Assembly: GCA_934141605.1 (NCBI GenBank)
Contig: CAKPCL010000003.1
Location: forward strand, 1 to 64,000
DNA: 64,000 bases
Direction of reading: 5' to 3'
Origin: an uncultured Clostridia bacterium
GTDB taxonomy: Bacteria; Bacillota; Clostridia; TANB77; CAG-508
Positions 8,840-18,059 of this stretch are shown here, piece after piece (the first letter of the stretch is position 1; each line of letters starts with the position of its first letter). The position numbers were made by a program, and so were the translations under genes. Below the pieces are notes generated by a model. It ran no database searches and was not told where the DNA came from. It worked only from the letters and a program-made list of their open reading frames with translations.

Positions 8840-9793
8840 TTAAATTTCTTTTTTTAGTGTTTTAACAATTGCTTCTTCTGCAAATTTATTGTCATATTTT
8901 CTATTTTTTGTTTTTATTACTTTTTCTATTATATCTTCTATTTTGTTCATATTATCGCAAAATCTTATATATTCTAATTTTTCAAGCCATTTGTATGATT
9001 CTATTATTTTATGATTAAAGTTTCCAAACACTACACATGGTGTTTCTGTAATTGCTGCAAAAATCATTCCATGCAATCTATCTGTTATAACTATTTGAGA
9101 AGTCTGAAATTGCTTAAATTTATTATCTAGTATTTCTTCTCTCTTTTTTCCACCTATATTTATAATTCCACTTCCTAAGTTCATGTCTGATATTGTATAT
9201 TTTTCAAATTTTGTTTTTACTATTTCTTTTATTTTTTCTATACTTTCATTTTCTAGTGTTTTTTCTTTATCGGTCCTAAATAATAATAATGCTCCTTTTC
9301 TGTCTAAATCTATACTTTTGTTTAAGGTCATTACCATATCTGGTGTCAAATATATTTTACAATTATAAAAATTTTTCTTCATAAATTCATATGATTTCTC
9401 TTCTCTTGCAAATATAATTAAATTTTTATGATTATTATATATTTCTTTTGATTTTTCTAATTGCTTTTGTCCTTCTATAGTATCTGAAAAATATGCCGTT
9501 TGTGGAAAAATAATTATTTTATTATTTGGAAAAGTTTTTATAACTTCTCTTCTTCCTTTCTCTGGTCTTTCATAAGTATCACCTATATTTCCACCACCAT
9601 GTAACATAATGATATCTTGGTCTTTTATAATTTTTCTTACTTTTTTCACACATATGTCTAAATATTTTTCTTGCATCATACATAATTCATATTGTGGAAA
9701 AAATTTTTTAATTAGTTCTTCCTCTGCTATTGCTATTGCATTGTCTCCTATGTTTCCGTGATGTGGGATTCCCATAATGATTATTTTTTTCAT
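8840..9793 (-). CDS. polysaccharide pyruvyl transferase family protein
   Basis: 317 residues of the WcaK/CsaB-like fold. Features: an early GIPHHGNIGDNAIAIAEE, HGGGNIGD near residue 65, and a late ITDRLHGMIFAAI with the conserved Arg-His pair. The family adds pyruvyl ketals to envelope glycans. It follows the glycosyltransferase gene by 12 nt, so the two probably act on the same cell-surface polymer. The acceptor is unknown. Confidence 0.85.
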   Translation of the reverse strand: MKKIIIMGIPHHGNIGDNAIAIAEEELIKKFFPQYELCMMQEKYLDICVKKVRKIIKDQDIIMLHGGGNIGDTYERPEKGRREVIKTFPNNKIIIFPQTAYFSDTIEGQKQLEKSKEIYNNHKNLIIFAREEKSYEFMKKNFYNCKIYLTPDMVMTLNKSIDLDRKGALLLFRTDKEKTLENESIEKIKEIVKTKFEKYTISDMNLGSGIINIGGKKREEILDNKFKQFQTSQIVITDRLHGMIFAAITETPCVVFGNFNHKIIESYKWLEKLEYIRFCDNMNKIEDIIEKVIKTKNRKYDNKFAEEAIVKTLKKEI

Positions 9794-9805
9794 AGAATTC
9801 TCCTT

Positions 9806-11725
9806 CTATTTTATAATTTTTTCAATTTGTTTTGTATAATTTTTGTCATTAATACTTTCTGTATCATCTCCTCCAGAAACCTCATTTGTATATTTATTAT
9901 TAATTTTTTCTTTTTTTGTTGCATTTCTTAAATACCATTCATATTCTATATCAAAGTGTCCCATATCTAATGCTTGATATCCCTCTTTTGCTAAATCATA
10001 TGCTAAAACTGTTGCAGTTGGTCCTAATGCTATTATTATCAATGTATCTTTTGATTCCTGTTTTAATGTATTTAAAATTTCATCATATTTTTTGAACGCA
10101 TCTTCTGCTGGACATATTACTCTCCTTATGGATTTACATCCATCTAATAAGTCATTTCCAATGCCAACTCTTGTTTGCTCTCCTTCACATATAAGTACAT
10201 CTCTATCTTTCCAAATTTCTTTCATTATTGAAAAATATATTCCTGCATTACTTTTGTCTTTATATCTTATATATAATCTTGTTAAATTTGCTGTACAATA
10301 TTCTCTATTTTTATCAATATATTTTAGCCAAGTATCTCTTGTTCTTTCCATATTTTTAATCCAAAATGTTTCACTCTCTTCAGTTAAGTTATAAAATCCA
10401 TTTATTACATCTGGTATACCTATCATGCAAAAATCTTGTTTGCTTGTTAATATTTTCTCTAATCGTTTTGCGAGTTTTTCATCATGTTCTTGGAATTTTA
10501 GGTTTTTCCCTATTATTAAATCTAATTCTCCATCTCCAAAGCGCGAAATAGATTTTCTTTCATCTTTTATTTTTTTTAAAGAATTTTCAATATCTAATAT
10601 ATTAATTTTATTTTTTTCCATTTCTTCTTGTAATTTTTCTTTTCTATCAAGCATCTCTAGATTTATTGAATTATCGTCAATTTCTTTATATGTATTAACA
10701 CTAGGTTTTGACATTTTTTCTTTTGCCTCCTTTGTCATTATTTTTCTTATTTGAGATAAAATTTCACAATATTTTAAAGTTTGTGCATAGTCTTTATTAA
10801 CAATAGATTCTATTATATATTGAACAGATTTTAAAATTGTTGGAACTTTTAGTTCATCACTTAATATATAAAACCATTTCATTTCATCTAATACATATAT
10901 TCTTTCTTCAATTGTTAATAATTCTGAGTCTATAAATTTATATAATATGTAATTCATGCTTTTAGCATAAAAAAATCTATAAAAATCAATTTGATTATTT
11001 TCTTTAAAATTATTATATATCATCTTGTATGCTCTGTTTATCCCTAAAAAGTATTCTTTTGAGCAGCTTGAAGATATTGAATCTGATTCTCTTAATCTGT
11101 AATTATATACTATTTCAGGTGTGTAATATACTTTTTGGGCTTTTATAAAACAATATGTTGTAAAAATAGCATCTTCTGCTGGAGTTTTTTCTACAAATTT
11201 TACTTTTATTGCGTCAAGAAATTCTTTTCTAAAAATTTTATTCCATACTCCTGAATTCATAACGTAAAAACATCTTGTTGGTTCTTTTATTGATACTTGC
11301 ATTTTTTTATATTTGTTTATGTCAAATGCTGGCTTGTCCCATTTTGTATCATCTTCATCCATATTTCTGTAATTTGCTATAACATAATCAGCATTTGTTT
11401 TTTCTATTTCTTTATATAGATTTTCACATGCATCTAGTTCAAATGTGTCATCTGGGTCTATAAACATTATGTATTCTCCTGTTGCATTTTCTAATCCGGT
11501 ATTTCTTGCACCTGATAGTCCTTTATTTTTTTGATTAACTAATTTAATTCTTGTATCATTTTTTATATATTTTTCACATATTTTTATTGACTTGTCTTTT
11601 GATTCGTCATTTATTAATATGATTTCTAAATTTTTATATGTTTGGTTTACTATTGATTCCATTGCTTTATCTATATATTTTTCAACATTATATATTGGTA
11701 CTATTATAGATATTTTTTTGTTCAT
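9806..11725 (-). CDS. bifunctional glycosyltransferase: GT2 domain plus GT-D (DUF1792) domain
   Basis: 639 residues. The first about 330 are a GT-A fold family 2 transferase (SIIVPIYNVEKYIDKAMES, LSGARNTGLENATGEY, acidic DPDD motif). After a coiled, Lys/Glu-rich linker, the last about 260 residues are a GT-D type domain (SRFGDGELDLI, GIGNDLLDGCKSIRR, ALGPTATVLAYDL, GHFDIEYEW). GT-D domains are known from serine-rich adhesin glycosylation in streptococci. The ATG at 11725 has GAGGAG just upstream; a TTG at 11752 is less likely. A promoter lies at 11756-11785. Confidence 0.88.
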   Translation of the reverse strand: MNKKISIIVPIYNVEKYIDKAMESIVNQTYKNLEIILINDESKDKSIKICEKYIKNDTRIKLVNQKNKGLSGARNTGLENATGEYIMFIDPDDTFELDACENLYKEIEKTNADYVIANYRNMDEDDTKWDKPAFDINKYKKMQVSIKEPTRCFYVMNSGVWNKIFRKEFLDAIKVKFVEKTPAEDAIFTTYCFIKAQKVYYTPEIVYNYRLRESDSISSSCSKEYFLGINRAYKMIYNNFKENNQIDFYRFFYAKSMNYILYKFIDSELLTIEERIYVLDEMKWFYILSDELKVPTILKSVQYIIESIVNKDYAQTLKYCEILSQIRKIMTKEAKEKMSKPSVNTYKEIDDNSINLEMLDRKEKLQEEMEKNKINILDIENSLKKIKDERKSISRFGDGELDLIIGKNLKFQEHDEKLAKRLEKILTSKQDFCMIGIPDVINGFYNLTEESETFWIKNMERTRDTWLKYIDKNREYCTANLTRLYIRYKDKSNAGIYFSIMKEIWKDRDVLICEGEQTRVGIGNDLLDGCKSIRRVICPAEDAFKKYDEILNTLKQESKDTLIIIALGPTATVLAYDLAKEGYQALDMGHFDIEYEWYLRNATKKEKINNKYTNEVSGGDDTESINDKNYTKQIEKIIK

Positions 11726-11755
11726 GCCTATCTCCTCTTTCCTATTTTTCAACTA

Positions 11756-11785
11756 ATTATATCATAAGATATATCATAAATTCAA
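11756..11785 (-). promoter_or_regulatory. promoter of the glycosyltransferase-dnaE-metK run
   Basis: On the minus strand TTGAAT (11785-11780), 18-nt spacer, TATAAT (11761-11756), about 30 nt ahead of the start codon. Confidence 0.7.
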
Positions 11786-11801
11786 GTAGATTATAATTAA
11801 T

Positions 11802-11840
11802 AAAAAAGAGAGCCTTCTTTGTTTGCAAGGTTCTCTTTTA
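11802..11840 (-). terminator. intrinsic terminator
   Basis: Stem AAGAGAaCCTT / AAGGcTCTCTT followed by six T on the minus strand. It ends the small gene at 11838-12162. The shifted-frame stop TAA of that gene is the first part of this element. Confidence 0.8.
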
Positions 11841-12162
11841 AGCATTACTTAAGAGTACAATATCTGTCCAGTATAGACCAAACAATTTTGTGTCTCCGCT
11901 TAATTTTCAATACATTTGTTTCTTTGCCTATTTGGTAAAAAATCATAGGAATATCCTGTGTTAAGTTATAATCCTTGCTTATAGAAATTTTATCTACACA
12001 CGGAATAATATCTTCAACCATTTTAACAGAAATCTCATTGTCATCACCTGAATATCCCACAGCTAAACCTTTAAAAATGGAATACATTTTTTGGCGGTCT
12101 ATCACCTTTTTATATTCTTTTCCTCCAGTTGTCCATTGAAAATTAATGCTTGTGTTTTTCAT
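11838..12162 (-). CDS. small hypothetical protein with in-frame CGG (+1 frameshift proposed)
   Basis: Without a shift the product has 105 residues and ends at 11845 in a Lys/Arg-rich tail. With a +1 shift at CGGA (11898-11895) it has 107 residues, and the tail becomes GDTKLFGLYWTDIVLLSNA, a more ordinary beta-strand-like end, with its stop at 11838 at the terminator. The family is not recognised, so homology cannot decide. The shift is proposed because four better-supported genes in the window show the same pattern. It lies behind its own promoter and a structured leader. Confidence 0.6.
11895..11898 (-). other. candidate CGG +1 frameshift site 1
   Basis: Codons AAG CGG AGA in frame; skipping the C gives AAG GGA GAC (Lys-Gly-Asp). 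Weakest of the five sites because the protein has no recognised relatives. Confidence 0.5.
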
Positions 12163-12290
12163 TTTTGCCTCCTTAAATAAATAAATAAATTTTCGTTTAT
12201 TCAGAGGCTTTTGTTTTTATAGGCCTCCGAAATTTTTCGAAAGGTCTATTGCCTTTTGTGTTTCAAATTATATCATGTTTTTTCTGATAT
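12163..12290 (-). promoter_or_regulatory. promoter and structured 5' leader with competing hairpins
   Basis: On the minus strand TTGAAA, 17-nt spacer, TATAAT gives a start near 12260. The leader of about 95 nt has AUAG...CUAU closing a stem around CCU/AGG, or else GAGGC pairing with a later GCCUC. That same GCCUC can also pair with the Shine-Dalgarno GGAGGC just ahead of the start codon. The alternatives exclude each other, as in a translational switch. No known riboswitch class is recognised. Confidence 0.5.
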
Positions 12291-12309
12291 TTCAATTGTT
12301 TGCTTAAAA

Positions 12310-13029
12310 CTATTTACAAAATCTATGTTTTCCTATAGTAACTGTCATTGGTCTAGACCAAATCCACTTATTAGTTGCTGTAGAAGGATTAAAATAATAT
12401 ATTGCACCATAACTTGGGTCCCAACCGTTTAAAGCATCTTGTGCTGCTTTTTTTGCAGTTGAGTTAGGTGTTAAGTTTATTTGTCCATCACTTACAACAT
12501 CAAAGGCGCCTGATTGATATATTACTCCAGCTATTGTATTTGGGAATGAACTACTTTTTACTCTATTCATTACAACAGCACCAACTGCAACCTGTCCAGT
12601 ATATGGTTCACCTCTTGCTTCACCATATATTAATCTTGATAATAAGTTTAAATTGCTATTATAACTTGATGAAGAACTACTAGATGTACTAGAAGATGTT
12701 GTTATTCCCATTGCTTTTAAAGTTGCTGGGCCAGCTATTCCATCTGCTGTTAGTCCATTTTTCCTTTGAAAATATTTCACAGCATTTAATGTTTGTGTAC
12801 CATATATTCCATCTATACTCCCTGTATAATATCCCCATCTTTTTAGTTTTGTTTGTATTTGTGTTACTTCTGAACCTCTTGAGCCATATTTTGATAATGT
12901 TTCTAATGTTAAATTTTTTTCTTCATATTTTATATATATATAAATTGTTCCTGTTAACATCATTCCAATTAAAAATATTACTGCCAACATTTTTATTATT
13001 TTATTTTTATTTTCTAACCTTTTAAACAT
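12310..13029 (-). CDS. spore cortex-lytic enzyme-like cell wall hydrolase
   Basis: 239 residues: an N-terminal transmembrane segment (about 15-34), a peptidoglycan-binding module (about 45-107, GSRGSEVTQIQTKLKRWGYY then GIAGPATLKAMG), a Ser-rich linker, and a SleB/CwlJ-type hydrolase domain (about 128-239, LLSRLIYGEARGEPYTGQVA, VVMNRVKSSSFP). The Glu in YGEARGE is the expected catalytic residue. SleB degrades cortex during germination. A non-spore wall role cannot be excluded. Start ATG 13029 follows a GGTGG site. Confidence 0.85.
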   Translation of the reverse strand: MFKRLENKNKIIKMLAVIFLIGMMLTGTIYIYIKYEEKNLTLETLSKYGSRGSEVTQIQTKLKRWGYYTGSIDGIYGTQTLNAVKYFQRKNGLTADGIAGPATLKAMGITTSSSTSSSSSSSYNSNLNLLSRLIYGEARGEPYTGQVAVGAVVMNRVKSSSFPNTIAGVIYQSGAFDVVSDGQINLTPNSTAKKAAQDALNGWDPSYGAIYYFNPSTATNKWIWSRPMTVTIGKHRFCK

Positions 13030-13134
13030 AAAAAACCACCTATCAATAAAATATTTTATTTTACTTTATTTTTATCAATATTTGGTTTTATTATACATTT
13101 TTATAAATATTTAATTAATACAAATTTTTATAAT

Positions 13135-14157
13135 TTAAGAACAATATCTACATAAAATAGTTTCTACGCCAACCTGCAAATCGATTTTTCCATTTTTAAA
13201 ATTGTAATCTAAATCACATAACTCTTGTAAAATATTTCTCAAATTTCGTTCAGTGAAATACTTTGATTGTACTTTATATTTTGTTGTTAGAAACATCTGA
13301 TTTGGCTTTAAATTTAGGCTAGAAGCCAAATCTTTATTCATATTCAATGCCATTTTTGTTATATATAATTTTTTAAAATGGTTATATAATGTAACTAAAA
13401 TCTTTGCCAAAGGCTCTTTAGCATAAATTAAATTTTGTAAAACTTGCAAAGCACTTGTTATATCTTTTTTACCCAAATCATCAGTCAAATCAAAAATAAC
13501 GCTCTCCAGTTTTTTAATTGATAATTTGTCTATATCTTCTTTTTTTATAGTTCCGCCTTCTCCAACATATTCAATTAATTTTCTAATCTCATTTATTAAA
13601 TCCTGCATATTAGTTCCGCAGCATTCAATAAAATATTTTATTGTTTGTGAATCAATTTGAACTTTATATCCATTACAAATTGATTTAATCCTCTGCTCAA
13701 TTTGAAGAGGCTTTTGAAAATCAAACTTACAAACAACTCCATTTTTTTCAATAGCTTTATATATATCTGACTTGCTATCCGCTTCTTCTTCAACAAAAAC
13801 TAAAACGACAGATTCATTTATAATTTTAATATTTTCTTCAATATATTGTGCTAGTTTATCCTTAAGTTTAGATAAATCCCCTGTTTTTCTCTTTGCATCT
13901 TTTCCAAATAACCCTGTGTTTCTAGCAATAATCAATTTTTTTTCATATCCAAAGCTAGGTGTTTCTATATCAGATATAATCTCTTGAACATTTTGTTCAT
14001 CTATCAAAACATAATTTATACCTTTAACACATTCACCAAATAATAATTTGATTTTCTTAAGATTGCTCTCTAATAAAAACAATTCTTCACCATACAAAAG
14101 ATATAAACTATTTAAGTTTTTTAAATTTAATTCCTTTTCTAAATTTTCTATTGTCAT
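13135..14157 (-). CDS. holA: DNA polymerase III delta subunit
   Basis: 340 residues. The clamp-loader subunit that opens the sliding clamp. N-terminal LYLLYGEELFLLESNLKKIK and a central region with IIARNTGLFGKD match the HolA/YqeN family; the C-terminal half is all helical (GKIDLQVGVETILC end). Last gene of the murB-yvcK-debranching enzyme-holA run, separated from the debranching enzyme by repeat copy R2. Confidence 0.9.
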   Translation of the reverse strand: MTIENLEKELNLKNLNSLYLLYGEELFLLESNLKKIKLLFGECVKGINYVLIDEQNVQEIISDIETPSFGYEKKLIIARNTGLFGKDAKRKTGDLSKLKDKLAQYIEENIKIINESVVLVFVEEEADSKSDIYKAIEKNGVVCKFDFQKPLQIEQRIKSICNGYKVQIDSQTIKYFIECCGTNMQDLINEIRKLIEYVGEGGTIKKEDIDKLSIKKLESVIFDLTDDLGKKDITSALQVLQNLIYAKEPLAKILVTLYNHFKKLYITKMALNMNKDLASSLNLKPNQMFLTTKYKVQSKYFTERNLRNILQELCDLDYNFKNGKIDLQVGVETILCRYCS

Positions 14158-14174
14158 TTTTTACTCCTTTGCCA

Positions 14175-14235
14175 TGTCCAAATGGGACGGTTCTATTTGG
14201 ACAAAATGTCCAAACGGGACGGTTCTATTTGGACA
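14175..14235. repeat. two 29-bp palindromic repeat units (copy R2)
   Basis: Units 14175-14203 and 14207-14235 with arms TGTCCAAA/TTTGGACA. The first triplets of this element on the minus strand, ATG TCC AAA TAG, supply the last residues and the stop codon of the debranching-enzyme gene. Confidence 0.88.
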
Positions 14236-16246
14236 TGCCCGCAACAATTCTTAATATTTCTGCTACACTCCAAGCTTGAGCTATTGCACCTTTGGGTTCA
14301 TATGGTTTTATTGAATCATATATTTCAGCTATACTTCCTATACAGCCTCTTTGTGTAATTTCTTTTTCAAATGTTTTTACTGTTTTATTTATAAATTTTT
14401 CTAGTTTTTTGTTTAATTCTTCTTTGTAAGTCTTTCTTTTTTCTTCTTTAATCATATTTTTAAGTGTATCATAATATAGTCCTAACAGCCATGTCCAAGT
14501 TATTCCTTGATGATAGCTCATATCTCTTTTAAAACTATTTCCTTCATATATTTCTATATAATTTAGTTCTCCTTTTGCTAGTGTTTTTAAGCCATAATCG
14601 TTCAATAGTTTTTTTTCAACAACATTTAAGATGTTATATGCTTGCTCTGAAGCTGGATTAATGATAGGATATGTTAAGCTTAAACTGAATAATTGATTTG
14701 GTCTTATTTTGTTATCACCTAAAACATCATATAAACATTTTCTTCTTTTATTATAAAACTTTTCATTAAAGGCTCTTTGACATTTTCTGGCCAAGTCTTT
14801 ATATTTTTTTGCATGTGCTTTTTTTCCTAATTTTTCTGTTAGGTCCGCAAATATCATTAAAGAATTATACCATAAGCTGTTTATTTCTACTGCTTTTCCA
14901 TTTCTAGGAGTTACTGCAATATCATAGCATTTTGCGTCCATCCATGTATTTTGTGTATTTTCTGTGCCTGATGATATAAGATAATCTTTGTCTAAATAAA
15001 TATTGTTATTGTCTATATTTGTTCCTATTATGTAAAATTCAATTATTTCTTCTAATTTTTTATATACATTTTCTTTTATAAAGTCATAGTCATTTGTATA
15101 ATTTATATATTTTTGTATTTGTTCAAATAGCAATAATGAAGCATCTACACTGTTATATAACGGAACATTATCTGCTTCTGAATATCCATTTGGAACTAAT
15201 CCGCATTTTGTATTTTTTGTCATTGTCAAAATTACTTCTTTTGCTATATCATATCTTTTAGTTTTTAATAACAATCCCTCAAAAGCAATTAAGCTATCTC
15301 TACCCCAGTCTAAGAACCATGGGTATCCTGCCATGATTGTATGTAATTCAAATGATGGTCTATATACAATGAATTGTTCAGTAGCTTTTATTAGTTCTTT
15401 TAATAATTCTGTTTTTGCATCTGATTCTTTTTCTATCAATTCTGTATTTTCTATAAGTTTATTTATTCTTTGTTCTTCACTTTCTAGTATGTGCGTTAGG
15501 TTTATTTCTTCTATGTTTTCTTCAAGACCACAAATAAATGATATTTCTTTTTCTTCATTTGGCTTTAGCTCTATTTCATACACACCTGTAACAATATGAT
15601 TTTCCTTTGGGTAGAATCCTCTTTTTTCTTCTTCTATATAAAACATATCTCTAAATGTATCATTTTCATGTTTAATATATTTTCCTTCAGATAAATTCAT
15701 GTATATGGGAAAATCATTTTTTTCATCTATTATTAATTTAACTTTTGTGCCTTTTATTGTTTGTTTTACATCAAAGACATGATTAGTATTCATTGAGTGA
15801 AAATCTCTAAAGTTAACTATTGGTGCAATTGTTAATTTTGATGGTTGATTACTATTTTTAACTTTATAGTATACACCTACTATTTGTTTTCCATTTTCCA
15901 TACAAATTGTTTTTGATATTTTAATTCCTTGGACTTCATAATTGTATGTTGGAAAGCAGTCTTTTTCAAATGAAACTTGATATTTAAATCCTTGTGAAAT
16001 ATAATTTTCTCCAATATTTGTATATAAATCATATTTGTTATTTTCTATTTGAATACTTTCATCTAATTTTGATAATATTAAATATCTTTTTGCTGGTGGT
16101 TCTAATGCTGTAACTAATATCCCATGATATTTTCTTGTATTAGCCCCAATTATAGTAGAACTTGCAAACCCACCTAATCCATTTGTTATTAACCATTCTT
16201 TTTTTAAAGCATTTTCTAAATCTAAATCTTCTTTTGTAAACTTCAT
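14225..16246 (-). CDS. glycogen debranching enzyme / amylo-alpha-1,6-glucosidase
   Basis: 673 residues. An N-terminal beta domain starts EWLITNGLGGFASSTIIGANTR, and a C-terminal (alpha/alpha)6 barrel holds YPWFLDWGRDSLIAFEGLLL with the expected acidic residues and a late SYHQGITWTWLLG. It would hydrolyse alpha-1,6 branches in glycogen or other alpha-glucans in the cytoplasm. Its extreme C-terminus (MSK and the stop) is encoded by repeat copy R2, so the element appears to have replaced the native end. Confidence 0.9.
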   Translation of the reverse strand: MKFTKEDLDLENALKKEWLITNGLGGFASSTIIGANTRKYHGILVTALEPPAKRYLILSKLDESIQIENNKYDLYTNIGENYISQGFKYQVSFEKDCFPTYNYEVQGIKISKTICMENGKQIVGVYYKVKNSNQPSKLTIAPIVNFRDFHSMNTNHVFDVKQTIKGTKVKLIIDEKNDFPIYMNLSEGKYIKHENDTFRDMFYIEEEKRGFYPKENHIVTGVYEIELKPNEEKEISFICGLEENIEEINLTHILESEEQRINKLIENTELIEKESDAKTELLKELIKATEQFIVYRPSFELHTIMAGYPWFLDWGRDSLIAFEGLLLKTKRYDIAKEVILTMTKNTKCGLVPNGYSEADNVPLYNSVDASLLLFEQIQKYINYTNDYDFIKENVYKKLEEIIEFYIIGTNIDNNNIYLDKDYLISSGTENTQNTWMDAKCYDIAVTPRNGKAVEINSLWYNSLMIFADLTEKLGKKAHAKKYKDLARKCQRAFNEKFYNKRRKCLYDVLGDNKIRPNQLFSLSLTYPIINPASEQAYNILNVVEKKLLNDYGLKTLAKGELNYIEIYEGNSFKRDMSYHQGITWTWLLGLYYDTLKNMIKEEKRKTYKEELNKKLEKFINKTVKTFEKEITQRGCIGSIAEIYDSIKPYEPKGAIAQAWSVAEILRIVAGMSK

Positions 16247-16268
16247 TTTTTTCTCCTATTATGTGTTT

Positions 16269-17936
16269 TTATAAAATTCCTTTTTTTCTGCCTCTCTGAC
16301 TTTTTGGAAGAGCAGTTGTATTTTTTTTAGGTTTAACTTGTTGTTTCATGCTTTCTTCATATTCTTTTCTGAATTCTAATATTTCTTTATCTTCTTGCAT
16401 ATTTTTGTTATTTATTTCTTTTTTTACTTTTTTAGCATCTTTTTTAATCTTTTGTTCTTTAAGTTTTATCATTTCATCAGCTTGTCTAATTGATTCTATT
16501 CTATCACTATATTTATTGCTGAATTTGCTGTTTTTCTTGTGAGAATTTTTATTATTTTTTTTGCCTTTTTTCTCATCTTTCTTCATTTGTTTTTTAATTT
16601 TATTTATTCTCTTATCTTCTCTTAACTTATTATTTAACATCAAATACTGAGGATCATTTTGTTTATCTTGATATTTTAAATCATCACATATAAGTTCTAT
16701 GATTGATTCAGCTACTAATTCAGGGTCATGTCTTATGCAATCATTTGATATCATAGATAAATTTCTTTGTAAAAATGTTATTCCTTTAACTTTATCTATA
16801 TCAGGAATAACTAGGTCTTGTCCTTCTAGATTGTATCTTTTTATAAATTCAGGTACTACTTCTCCTGTATCATATATACAATAATCCACAATTCCTTTTC
16901 CACAATGTTCTATAATAGCATTTAAATGATCTGATACGCTGTATTCATCTGTTTGTCCAGGTTCTGTCATTATATTGCTTATATAAACTTTTAAGCCTGT
17001 ATTTTCTTTTATTGCTTTTGCTACACCATTTACTAAAAGATTTGGTATAACATTTGTATATAGGCTTCCTGGTCCAATTATTATACAGTCAGCTTCTTTT
17101 ATTGCTTCAACAACTCCTGGTGCAGGTCTACAATTTGTAGGATTTAAATAAATTCTATTTATTTTTGTTACTTTTTCATATGTCACTTCAGGTATTTTAG
17201 ATTTTTCTGTTACTATGTATCCATTGTCAAGTTCAGCTGTTATGTTCATTTCATCTAATGTAACTGGTAAAACTTTTCCAACTATATTTAATACTTCATT
17301 ACTTTTAATTATAGAATCTGAAAAGTCTTTATTTATATTTTTCATTGCACTAAAATATATATCAGAAAATGTTAAATTTCTTAATTTTCCTTCTGTAAAT
17401 TTATAGTTTAATAATTTTTCTAATTGTCCATCTTTGTTTGAAAGTGCTATCATACTATCTTTTACATCATCTAGTGGCATTGTTTGTAATTCTCTTCTAG
17501 ATTCACTTACAGCTTCTCCATAATCAGATATTGTAACAATTGCTGTTAAATTATCAGTGTATTTTTTAAGACCTGTTAAAACTGTGTTTAATCCTGTTCC
17601 ACCACCAATTACTACAATATTAGGGCCTTGATGATATACTTTTTTGTTGAATATTAATGATTTTAAATTAACATTACTTTTATCATTCATTCTGTCATCT
17701 GTTGACTCTATTAAAATTTCTAATGTTCTTTTATTAATAAACACTAGTCCTAGTATTATTGAAACAACTCCAATTATAAATACCAATATTATTTTTGCTA
17801 ACTCTCCAAATGATATCTCTTTTAACACTAACACTTCTGCAGTGCCATAACACATTAATATTACACCTATTAATATTAATAACATCCATCTCTTCAACTT
17901 ACTTTTAGAATCAAACCATTCTATAAATCCGTTCAT
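16269..17936 (-). CDS. yvcK: YvcK/CofD-family protein with membrane anchor
   Basis: 555 residues, longer than the usual 320. Two N-terminal membrane segments (about 15-36 and 44-66) precede a CofD-type Rossmann domain starting VVIGGGTGLNTVLTGLKKY, with PGSLYTNVIPNLLV near residue 295. The last about 110 residues are a Lys-rich, low-complexity tail. YvcK proteins bind UDP-sugars and affect wall synthesis and gluconeogenic growth; the exact role here is inferred. It lies between murB and the debranching enzyme. Confidence 0.88.
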   Translation of the reverse strand: MNGFIEWFDSKSKLKRWMLLILIGVILMCYGTAEVLVLKEISFGELAKIILVFIIGVVSIILGLVFINKRTLEILIESTDDRMNDKSNVNLKSLIFNKKVYHQGPNIVVIGGGTGLNTVLTGLKKYTDNLTAIVTISDYGEAVSESRRELQTMPLDDVKDSMIALSNKDGQLEKLLNYKFTEGKLRNLTFSDIYFSAMKNINKDFSDSIIKSNEVLNIVGKVLPVTLDEMNITAELDNGYIVTEKSKIPEVTYEKVTKINRIYLNPTNCRPAPGVVEAIKEADCIIIGPGSLYTNVIPNLLVNGVAKAIKENTGLKVYISNIMTEPGQTDEYSVSDHLNAIIEHCGKGIVDYCIYDTGEVVPEFIKRYNLEGQDLVIPDIDKVKGITFLQRNLSMISNDCIRHDPELVAESIIELICDDLKYQDKQNDPQYLMLNNKLREDKRINKIKKQMKKDEKKGKKNNKNSHKKNSKFSNKYSDRIESIRQADEMIKLKEQKIKKDAKKVKKEINNKNMQEDKEILEFRKEYEESMKQQVKPKKNTTALPKSQRGRKKGIL

Positions 17937-18012
17937 TTTTTACCTCCCATATTCTGTGTTCTATGTCAATGCCCATACTAAGCTATGTGTATTCACCTTG
18001 TTCATCAAGATC

Positions 18013-18059
18013 TGTCCCAAATGGACAAAATGTCCAAATAGAACCGTCCCGTTTGGACA
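18013..18059. repeat. palindromic repeat (copy R3)
   Basis: One 29-bp unit (18031-18059) with arms TGTCCAAA/TTTGGACA plus a 15-bp mini-unit TGTCCC...TGGACA (18013-18027). It abuts the TAA stop of murB at 18060. Confidence 0.88.
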
